From: Deltaproteobacteria bacterium
GTDB lineage: Bacteria > Desulfobacterota > DSM-4660 > Desulfatiglandales > HGW-15
Length of the DNA: 38,298 nt
Direction: 5' to 3'
Assembly (NCBI GenBank): GCA_016932235.1
Contig: JAFGDF010000062.1
Coordinates: 1-38,298 of the forward strand
The position numbers and the translations under genes were made by a program. The number at the start of each line of letters is the position of its first letter. The first letter of the stretch is position 1. Positions 33,759 to 38,298 of this stretch are shown here, piece after piece. Under the pieces are notes generated by a model. The model was not told the origin of the DNA and made no database searches. It worked only from the letters and a program-made list of their open reading frames with translations.

Positions 33759-34718
33759 TTATGTTTTAAAATAATCAATCACACTCCGGATAATGGATTC
33801 CAGGTCATGTTTCGGCTCATAGCCGATGAGATTCCTTATCTTGTCTATATTGGGGCATCGCCTCTCCATGTCCTCAAAACCCGGGCCATAGGCTTTTTCA
33901 TAAGAGATAAATTCAAGGTCCGATCTGCTGCCCGTCATCTCCTTGACTTTGATGGCCAGGTCCTTAATTGTCACTTCATGATCGTTTCCCACGTTAAAGA
34001 CATCCCCTTCCGCCTTCGGCTCCGCCATAAGCCCGATAAGCGCGCCAATGACGTCATGGACATGCGTAAAACTCCGGCTCTGACTGCCGTCGCCATATAC
34101 CGGAATCGGTTTTCCCAGGAGAGCGCACTGGACAAAATTGGGCAGCACCATGCCGTACCTGCCGGTCTGCCTTGGGCCGACAGTGTTGAAGAGCCTTGTG
34201 ATTACCACAGGCAGCTTCTTTTCATCAAAATAGGCCAATGCCTGAAATTCATCCAGAGTCTTTGAGCATGCGTATGCCCATCGCCTTTTCTTTACCGACC
34301 CCATTACCCTGTTGTCGTCTTCGGAAAGGGTATGATCGATGTGTTTGCCGTATATCTCAGAAGTGGAAGCTATCAGGACCTTTTTCTTAAACCGGTTGGC
34401 CAGCCTGAGCACTGTTTCAGTACCTTTAACATTAATATCCAGTGTTTCAACCGGATGGTCCATGATATTCCTGACACCCACCGCCGCGGCAAGGTGATAG
34501 ATATGATCCGCCTTGAAGATCAGTTCGTTCATAACGGATTCATTCAATATCGTATCCACCACCAGGTGGAATTTCTTATCTTTCTGGATCTTTGATATAT
34601 TCTCCAGTCTTCCTGTCCAGAGGTTGTCAATAACGAATATTTCATTGCCCTGCTCCAGTAACCTCTCCGCAAGGTGAGATCCGATAAAACCAGCGCCCCC
34701 TGTAATTAATGCTTTCAT
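33759..34718 (-). CDS. NAD-dependent nucleotide-sugar epimerase/decarboxylase
   Basis: 319 residues, extended SDR. TGGAGFIGSH (6-15) binds NAD, DNLW (31-34) follows, the active-site Ser/Glu are in STSEIYG (118-124) and the Tyr-x3-Lys is Y149-K153 in YACSK. The RLFNTVGPRQ and GDGSQSRSFTHVHD blocks are those of UDP-glucose/UDP-glucuronate epimerases and UDP-glucuronate decarboxylases. It makes a nucleotide sugar for the glycan, but whether the product is a galacturonate-, xylose- or N-acetyl type sugar cannot be decided. AAGGAG precedes the ATG. First biosynthetic gene of the long operon. Confidence 0.82.
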   Translation of the reverse strand: MKALITGGAGFIGSHLAERLLEQGNEIFVIDNLWTGRLENISKIQKDKKFHLVVDTILNESVMNELIFKADHIYHLAAAVGVRNIMDHPVETLDINVKGTETVLRLANRFKKKVLIASTSEIYGKHIDHTLSEDDNRVMGSVKKRRWAYACSKTLDEFQALAYFDEKKLPVVITRLFNTVGPRQTGRYGMVLPNFVQCALLGKPIPVYGDGSQSRSFTHVHDVIGALIGLMAEPKAEGDVFNVGNDHEVTIKDLAIKVKEMTGSRSDLEFISYEKAYGPGFEDMERRCPNIDKIRNLIGYEPKHDLESIIRSVIDYFKT

Positions 34719-34735
34719 CGCTCGGCTCCTTCGTT

Positions 34736-34797
34736 CGCTTCGCTTAATAAAATTCTGACAGAGTCAGAATTCTATGATATGCGGCTTCGCCGCTTTA
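34736..34797. repeat. Hairpin-repeat cluster 3, after the nuclease gene
   Basis: Contains GCGGC-TTC-GCCGC (34781-34793), directly abutting the nuclease stop codon (34795-34797), and AATTCTGAC-AGA-GTCAGAATT (34751-34771). Read on the minus strand the second stem is followed by TTTATTAAGCGAAGCGA just upstream of the epimerase gene. Stems share flanks with the clusters at 35.4-35.5 and 36.2-36.4 kb but differ in the paired bases. Confidence 0.7.
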
Positions 34798-35427
34798 AGA
34801 TATCTCCGCATCGAGGACCTCACGGATCTTCTTCGCGGAAATTTCCCCGACTCCTTCAACCTTTGTCAAATCATCTATTGAAGCGTTCATGATTTTTGAG
34901 ACACACTTGAAATGTTCAATAAGTCTTTTGGCTGTCATTGGACCAACTTTGGGAAGACCCTGTAAGATGTATAATTGTTTACTCTTTAGCCTCTTGGGTC
35001 TGTATCCTCCACGCAATGGCACAACGTCCTTGTAAGTTTCTTCCTGTCTCCCCATTAAAATGAGCTTGTCCGCAGTATCTTCTATAGAGCGTGAAAGAAT
35101 AACAGGAATATACCATATTACACTGATAGAAACTAACGCTCCCATTATTGCGTGTGGATCAAAATCAAGATCTGTCTTATAGGGGTTTCCTTCGATAATC
35201 AGGATTGGTACTTCACAGTTCTTTTTGAGATTTGCTATCTGTCTGAACAACCTGCCGTCAATTATTGATATAAGGAAGTCCCTGGCGGTCTTTCTCTCGA
35301 TCGTTATTGAATGATTGATTATATAATCGCCAAAATTTAAATTCCTGACTTCAATAGTGATGCCTTCCTTTTCAAGGAAATCAATAATGCCGGAAACTTT
35401 TTCACGGTGATCGATTATTATATCCAT
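34795..35427 (-). CDS. ERCC4-HhH structure-specific nuclease, short archaeal XPF type
   Basis: About 210 residues from the ATG at 35427; a TTG at 35439 is possible. The N-terminal nuclease domain shows DHREK (6-10), GDY (33-35) and ERKTARD (44-50), the metal-binding pattern of the XPF/ERCC4 superfamily. Two helix-hairpin-helix units close the protein: LPKVGPMTAKRL and VEGVGEISAKKI. This is the architecture of short archaeal XPF and of the nuclease part of Hef, cutting branched DNA. It is uncommon in bacteria. It has no pathway link to the glycan genes and lies in an insert bounded by hairpin clusters, so I regard it as cargo. Its start lies within repeat sequence (GAGCGTAGCG), and no good ribosome site is visible. 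Confidence 0.82.
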   Translation of the reverse strand: MDIIIDHREKVSGIIDFLEKEGITIEVRNLNFGDYIINHSITIERKTARDFLISIIDGRLFRQIANLKKNCEVPILIIEGNPYKTDLDFDPHAIMGALVSISVIWYIPVILSRSIEDTADKLILMGRQEETYKDVVPLRGGYRPKRLKSKQLYILQGLPKVGPMTAKRLIEHFKCVSKIMNASIDDLTKVEGVGEISAKKIREVLDAEIS

Positions 35428-35429
35428 CG

Positions 35430-35546
35430 CTACGCTCAATAAAATGGCTTCGCCATTTTTTACACGCGGCTGCGCCGCTTTGTCGCTTCGCTTAAGAAAA
35501 TTTCTTCGAAATTTTATAATATAAAATCGCTTCTGCGATTTTATTA
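35430..35546. repeat. Hairpin-repeat cluster 2, between toxin and nuclease genes
   Basis: Four short palindromes in about 105 bases: AAAATGGC-TTC-GCCATTTT (35441-35459), GCGGC-TGC-GCCGC (35466-35478), AAAATTTC-TTC-GAAATTTT (35497-35515) and ATAAAATCGC-TTCT-GCGATTTTAT (35521-35544). The last ends two bases from the toxin stop codon. Outer A/T bases are constant while the inner base pairs differ in a compensating way, so structure rather than sequence appears conserved. Possible roles: transcript end protection, partial terminators, or mobile repeat units. Confidence 0.75.
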
Positions 35547-35942
35547 TTACCAGATTGTGGTAACTTTTTTGGATCGTCGCAGATACTTATCGGCTGTGAC
35601 AAGCCCCGCATTTTCAATGATTGAAGTCGCGGCAATGATCCTATCGGCAGGATCTTTGTTCTGGTCTGGAAATAGGTTTGCGGAGAGCCAGGCAACCTCC
35701 GGCGTGATGCCATAAAAAAGATACTTATTAGACTCTAACAGCAGCCTGGCAAATTCCAGAAATTTTATATCAATACGCAGCCTGCCTCTGTGTATAAGCA
35801 TTGCTGTTTCCCACAATGAAATCTCGCAAAATATTATTCCATCAGAATTATTGGCCGCTGATATGGCTTCTTCCGCTTTTTTCGAAAGCATCTCGGGCTT
35901 TAAGGCGTTCCAGATAATCACGTGGGTGTCCAGGATAATCAT
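35547..35942 (-). CDS. PIN-domain (VapC-type) toxin
   Basis: About 131 residues from the ATG at 35942, which overlaps the antitoxin stop by four bases (ATGA); an in-frame ATG at 35957 would add five residues. Begins MIILDTHVIIW, with the first catalytic Asp at residue 5; the second acidic position is in SLWE, and the third and fourth are in DPADRI and TADKYL. This is a complete PIN active site for RNA cleavage. With the Phd-like antitoxin upstream it forms a type II toxin-antitoxin pair. It is cargo of the insert between regulators and glycan genes. Confidence 0.85.
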   Translation of the reverse strand: MIILDTHVIIWNALKPEMLSKKAEEAISAANNSDGIIFCEISLWETAMLIHRGRLRIDIKFLEFARLLLESNKYLFYGITPEVAWLSANLFPDQNKDPADRIIAATSIIENAGLVTADKYLRRSKKVTTIW

Positions 35943-36169
35943 TTCATGGCGTCCCATTCATCATCAATTGGGGATAGTACATCCCCTATCGAAGCCCTTT
36001 TAGCAAGTTCCCGTAAAATGGTCCTTGCTTTCATCATCTTATCTTCCGGAGGCACTAATTTCGCCATTTCATGACCGTGTGAAGTAATCGAGATAACCTG
36101 TCCTTTTTGAGCTTTTTTAAGGAAATTTGACAAATTTTCCCTGAAAGCACTTATGCCGACTTTTTCCAT
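35939..36169 (-). CDS. Phd/YefM-type antitoxin
   Basis: About 76 residues starting MEKVGISAFRENL, the usual N-terminus of Phd/YefM antitoxins that bind DNA as dimers and neutralise a partner toxin with their C-terminus. I chose the ATG at 36169 because GGGAG lies upstream and the family normally starts here; an in-frame ATG at 36229 lies before the likely promoter region. The stretch QKGQVISITSHGHEMAKLVPPED matches the family core. Promoter and paired palindromes sit at 36189-36229. Overlaps the PIN toxin start. Confidence 0.83.
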   Translation of the reverse strand: MEKVGISAFRENLSNFLKKAQKGQVISITSHGHEMAKLVPPEDKMMKARTILRELAKRASIGDVLSPIDDEWDAMK

Positions 36170-36188
36170 CCTTGTTCTCCCTAACTTA

Positions 36189-36229
36189 TTGTACAAATAA
36201 ATTGTACAATATAAAACAGGAGGAATCAA
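36189..36229 (-). promoter_or_regulatory. Toxin-antitoxin promoter with paired TTGTACAA operators
   Basis: On the minus strand TTGATT (36229-36224), a 17-base spacer and TACAAT (36206-36201) form a good sigma-70-type promoter about 30 bases before the antitoxin ATG. Two perfect palindromes TTGTACAA at 36189-36196 and 36202-36209, centres 13 bases apart, cover the -10 and start region. This is the expected layout for autorepression by a Phd-type antitoxin. Confidence 0.7.
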
Positions 36230-36239
36230 ATCTTTTAGA

Positions 36240-36408
36240 CATAAAATCGCTTCAGCAATTTTATATACAGCTCCGCCCCTTCAGTTACATTTATAAAATC
36301 GCTGAAGCGATTTTATACAAAGCGGCTGCGCCGCTATTACGAATTTCTTCAATCTTTTTTTATATAGCGGCAAAGCCGCGTATATAAAATGGCTGCGCCA
36401 TTTTATTA
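36240..36408. repeat. Hairpin-repeat cluster 1, between nusG-like and antitoxin genes
   Basis: Five palindromes: ATAAAATCGC-TTCA-GCAATTTTAT with one mismatch (36241-36264), ATAAAATCGC-TGAA-GCGATTTTAT (36293-36316), AGCGGC-TGC-GCCGCT (36321-36335), a TATATA-flanked GCGGC-AAA-GCCGC (36361-36386) and ATAAAATGGC-TGC-GCCATTTTAT (36384-36406), which overlaps the last base of the nusG-like stop codon. Same family as clusters 2 and 3. Confidence 0.75.
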
Positions 36409-36918
36409 TGTGATCTTCTCCAGCGCCCAGTCTTCAATGTCCACTTCGAGCGACCTGTTCAAGAGTTCAACAGAGACTACTACCTTGCTTCCCTGTCCTT
36501 TATGGTGCAGGTAAAAACCGACGAGCCCTTTTAAAGGCCCTTCCATTATCATGACCATATCGCCGGTCTTCATAAATTCCTTGTTCTGAACGGTCCGGTC
36601 GGTTCCATCAAGAATCATGAGAGAAGCTATCTCCTGATCATTGGCAGGCGCGGGCTGACCCTGAAAACTTACCATTCTGACCACTCCGGGAGTCTTCAAT
36701 ATGGAAAGATGTTCCTCAGGGTGCAGGTTGGTATTTACAAAAACGTATCCGGGAATCATCGGGATAAGGATCTTTTTCCTCCTGTCTTTCCTGCGGCTCA
36801 TGACCTGGATCCTGGGGAGAAAAACCTCGATGGATTTGCCCAGTATCCCGTCATGGACCTTCTGTTCAAAACGGCTTTTTGTGTGGATCGCGTACCATCT
36901 GGCGGATAATTCGTTCAT
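36406..36918 (-). CDS. NusG-paralogue antitermination factor (RfaH/LoaP/UpxY class)
   Basis: 170 residues: an N-terminal NGN domain (RWYAIHTKSRFEQKVHD onward, about 5-100), then a KOW domain with GDMVMIMEGPLKGLVGFY (about 117-134). NGN binds the RNA polymerase clamp, KOW contacts ribosome or Rho. Such specialised paralogues let polymerase read through long polysaccharide operons. Start and the preceding gene's stop overlap (ATGA), so they are translationally coupled. It is the second gene of the transcript; the following 34 kb of co-directional genes are the obvious target. No ops-like element was recognised. Confidence 0.88.
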   Translation of the reverse strand: MNELSARWYAIHTKSRFEQKVHDGILGKSIEVFLPRIQVMSRRKDRRKKILIPMIPGYVFVNTNLHPEEHLSILKTPGVVRMVSFQGQPAPANDQEIASLMILDGTDRTVQNKEFMKTGDMVMIMEGPLKGLVGFYLHHKGQGSKVVVSVELLNRSLEVDIEDWALEKIT

Positions 36919-37493
36919 AAAGTCGATATCCTCTCGATATCTATCCCTATGTCTATAAGGTTTCTGATATCATCTTCAGTCTTTTCAAGCCGGGTCAATA
37001 AAATCCTGTCCCAATTCACTTTTGTTATGGAATCGTTCCCAGTAATCCTTAAATCGAAAAATTTTTTATCTTTTCCATTTTCATCAATAATCCCGGCCAA
37101 CCGGATGTTTGTCAGTTGGAGATAAAGATAGGCAAGCTCCGCCACCTCTCCTGCACCATAAAATAGGATGGATTTGATATTTTTCTTTTCCATGTCCCTG
37201 TATTTATTTAAAAGAAGGTTCTTTATGTCCCTGTAAGAATCCAGGGAGTAGCGGAGATATTCAACAGTGAGCCGGCTCTTTCTGGCCAGCCCCGCGGGTG
37301 TGAGAAAATATTTCACCCTGTTTCTGGGCATTGTTGTAACCTTGAAATATCCCTTATTGACCAGTCTTTTGATAAAGGTGTTCACAAGACCTAGAGAGAT
37401 ATTCAGACGCCGTGACAATTCTCTCTGGCTATGGTTGCCGGTCCTGTCGATCTCACCCATTAATCTGAGTATATGGAGGTCTTCTTTTTGCAT
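36915..37493 (-). CDS. Winged-helix regulator with Rossmann-like C-terminal domain
   Basis: 192 residues. Residues 1-75 are a winged helix (HSQRELSRRLNISLGLVNTFIKRLVNKGYF, wing near 52-66) of the EPS-associated MarR-like type that often accompanies NusG paralogues. Residues 78-105 form a helical linker, and 108-192 look like a small nucleotide-binding domain: SILFYGAGEVAELAYLYL with a Gly-x-Gly-x-x-Ala pattern (113-118), then LAGIIDEN. The order winged helix then Rossmann recalls Rex, a NADH sensor, though sequence kinship is not claimed. It may sense a nucleotide, a nucleotide sugar or redox state. It has a long leader with palindromes and hairpins and a weak ribosome site (AGGA next to the ATG). 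Confidence 0.82.
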   Translation of the reverse strand: MQKEDLHILRLMGEIDRTGNHSQRELSRRLNISLGLVNTFIKRLVNKGYFKVTTMPRNRVKYFLTPAGLARKSRLTVEYLRYSLDSYRDIKNLLLNKYRDMEKKNIKSILFYGAGEVAELAYLYLQLTNIRLAGIIDENGKDKKFFDLRITGNDSITKVNWDRILLTRLEKTEDDIRNLIDIGIDIERISTL

Positions 37494-37592
37494 TCCTGAG
37501 CCGGATTACATAATTATTCAAGAGACAAAACCTTCAAAAAACTTATTACATCCCGGCATAAATGGTGACGTTTAATGCACTCTATAAAATCC

Positions 37593-37645
37593 CTCCCCCT
37601 TTGAAAAGGGAGAAGAACCATATCCCTCCCCCTTTGAAAAGGGGG
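37593..37645. repeat. Two CCCCCTTT hairpins in the leader
   Basis: Hairpin 37593-37612 (CTCCC-CCTTTGAAAA-GGGAG) and perfect hairpin 37628-37645 (CCCCCTTT-GA-AAAGGGGG), the latter followed by GGAGGATTTTT. Both are transcribed in the leader of the regulator gene if the promoter at 37756-37779 is used. A third copy lies at 122-140. Probably dispersed repeats that may also affect leader folding. Confidence 0.6.
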
Positions 37646-37725
37646 AAAGAGGAGGATTTTTAATGATTGCGTCACCGAAATTATGGTCCGAAGCACTTAG
37701 CGAACTTACGATTTCCTAACAACGC

Positions 37726-37740
37726 GTTCAAATTTTGAAC
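37726..37740. promoter_or_regulatory. 15-base palindromic operator, downstream site
   Basis: GTTCAAA-T-TTTGAAC is a perfect palindrome. Its centre is 23 bases from that of 37749-37763, about two helical turns, and it lies just after the predicted start of the regulator transcript. Likely a binding site for the winged-helix dimer. Confidence 0.55.
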
Positions 37741-37748
37741 ATTAGATC

Positions 37749-37763
37749 GTTCAATAATTGAAC
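37749..37763. promoter_or_regulatory. 15-base palindromic operator over the -10 box
   Basis: GTTCAAT-A-ATTGAAC is a perfect palindrome with the same GTTCAA half site as 37726-37740. It covers the -10 hexamer of the minus-strand promoter, so bound protein would block polymerase. Confidence 0.58.
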
Positions 37764-37779
37764 ATCTTCATTTTGTCAA
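37751..37779 (-). promoter_or_regulatory. Promoter of the regulator/nusG transcript
   Basis: Minus strand: consensus TTGACA (37779-37774), 17-base spacer, TATTGA (37756-37751), giving a start near 37744 and a leader of about 250 nt before the regulator ATG. The -35 is perfect and the -10 matches only at TAT, as expected for a regulated promoter. Confidence 0.55.
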
Positions 37780-37815
37780 GGAAAAATTAAAAATTTATAA
37801 AAATTTTCACTAATT

Positions 37816-38141
37816 TCCGGTTAGGAAATTGCATAAAGATCGCAGTATGGGGAGCTCTTTTTTCGGGCGAACTCGTTCCTGGCAAGCTTTACGCATATTG
37901 CCTTACGAGGCGGGCGGCGGATCATCCCAATCGCTGTCAGGGCCAAATTAGGTTGAACGATCGAGAAACATTCCGCCCGCCTGGCATGCACATTACGCAA
38001 TTATCCCGCTTCCAAGGTTTTCGCCGATAAAAAGAGCTCCCCATGCTGCGATTCAGACAACCGGCTTTTGAGTTATTGTTATTTCATCGGTTTATTTACA
38101 TTTATTCGGTATTCTTCTTCAAATGCAATTTCCTAACCGGA
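37816..38141. mobile_element. Inverted-repeat element, MITE-like, no transposase
   Basis: Ends are a perfect 19-base inverted repeat, TCCGGTTAGGAAATTGCAT (37816-37834) against 38123-38141. Inside lies a long hairpin with equal arms: 37839-37862 pairs with 38029-38052 at 23 of 24 bases, and AGGCGGGCGG (37908-37917) pairs with 37973-37982; both share a centre at 37945. About 70 bases separate the right hairpin arm from the right end, against 4 on the left. No open frame fits inside, so it would need a transposase from elsewhere. An alternative is a structured RNA or a regulatory cruciform. Confidence 0.6.
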
Positions 38142-38176
38142 CAATGCTGAAAAATTTTGAGAGCTTGGGCACTTTC

Positions 38177-38248
38177 TTGACAAATCAGGATAGCGGTGAT
38201 ATGGAAAGACACCTTCAAGCAGTCTGTCGGACTTTGGCCGACAGACTG
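38177..38248 (+). promoter_or_regulatory. Possible plus-strand promoter with leader hairpin
   Basis: TTGACA (38177-38182), 17-base spacer and TATGGA (38200-38205) could be a plus-strand promoter. Its transcript would begin close to a strong hairpin, CAGTCTGTCGG-ACTTTGG-CCGACAGACTG (38220-38248), a perfect 11-base stem followed by A/T-rich sequence. It may be an attenuator or a 5' stabilising hairpin for a gene beyond the window; the hairpin is clear, the promoter is weak. Confidence 0.35.
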
Positions 38249-38298
38249 AAAATAATATTTTGTGTTTTTTTATTTTGTGAACAGATTTTTTCTATAGA

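Larger units (their letters stand above)
37494..38298. other. Non-coding right flank / regulatory region
   Basis: No gene is supported. In order: leader of the regulator transcript with two CCCCCTTT hairpins (37593-37645), palindromes and promoter (37726-37779), AT-rich spacer, an inverted-repeat element (37816-38141), and a possible plus-strand promoter with hairpin near the end (38177-38248). Confidence 0.7.

Noticed and set aside
34736..36408. CRISPR array
   Set aside because: The repeats are palindromes of differing stem sequence without regular 28-37-base repeats or unique spacers of constant size, and no cas gene is present.
3118..37696. Numerous open frames of 60-180 residues on the plus strand opposite the operon
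   Set aside because: All lie opposite genes with strong family motifs, have compositions expected of shadow frames, and lack ribosome sites and motifs.
37816..38141. Integron attC site
   Set aside because: The GTTAGG/CCTAAC ends are in the wrong relative order for R'' and R' core sites, the inner spacing is wrong, and there is no integrase or gene cassette.

Overview
The window is a single surface-glycan locus. From about 37.5 kb down to 0.3 kb every convincing gene lies on the minus strand: 36 genes, many overlapping by 1-20 bases or separated by fewer than 30. Composition is moderate to AT-rich. The locus has a winged-helix/NusG regulator pair, G/C-rich CCCCCTTT-type hairpins in both flanks, archaeal-like and toxin-antitoxin cargo, and no transposase. 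This fits an anaerobic Gram-negative bacterium of the Desulfobacterota (old deltaproteobacteria) kind or a similar environmental lineage. That assignment is an inference and is weak, because no rRNA or tRNA gene is present.

Layout in the direction of transcription (right to left). (1) 38.3-37.5 kb: non-coding DNA with a large inverted-repeat element, a minus-strand promoter overlapped by a 15-base palindrome with a second palindrome just downstream, and two CCCCCTTT hairpins in the leader. (2) 37.5-36.4 kb: a winged-helix protein with a Rossmann-like C-terminal domain, translationally coupled to a NusG paralogue; probably a switch for the long operon downstream. (3) 36.4-34.8 kb: an insert holding a Phd/VapC-type toxin-antitoxin pair and a short ERCC4-HhH nuclease, embedded in clusters of short hairpins that abut stop codons. 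(4) 34.7-29.3 kb: nucleotide-sugar epimerase, methyltransferase, thymidylate-kinase-like protein, WaaP-like kinase, ABC exporter. (5) 29.2-19.4 kb, cassette C: NANS-like NeuB, PtmA-like SDR, aldehyde dehydrogenase, transketolase, SGNH hydrolase, CMP-sugar synthetase, DHDPS/NAL-family aldolase, KpsC/KpsS-like transferase. (6) 19.4-7.2 kb, cassette B: NeuB, NeuC, methyltransferase, D-2-hydroxyacid dehydrogenase, ThDP enzyme, Gfo/Idh/MocA dehydrogenase, CMP-sugar synthetase, sulfotransferase, a second synthetase, a degenerate synthetase, a NodB deacetylase and a glycosyltransferase-like protein. (7) 7.1-0.3 kb, cassette A: CMP-sugar synthetase, D-2-hydroxyacid dehydrogenase, NeuB, NeuC, surface-carbohydrate protein and a kinase-like/methyltransferase fusion.

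How it fits together: three NeuB-type synthases condense PEP with C6 sugars. Two NeuC-type enzymes supply free ManNAc-like sugars from UDP-sugars. Four complete and one degenerate NeuA-type enzymes activate the products with CMP. Transferases of capsule-synthesis type then assemble a glycan that is probably modified by methylation and sulfation and perhaps by O-acyl changes, and is exported by an ABC half-transporter. The dehydratase, aminotransferase and acetyltransferase needed for classical legionaminic or pseudaminic acid are not in the window, and cassettes B and C contain enzymes (ThDP enzyme, transketolase, pyruvate-type aldolase, aldehyde dehydrogenase) that classical nonulosonate pathways do not use. 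The locus is therefore a good candidate for making two or three different nonulosonic acids, at least one perhaps undescribed.
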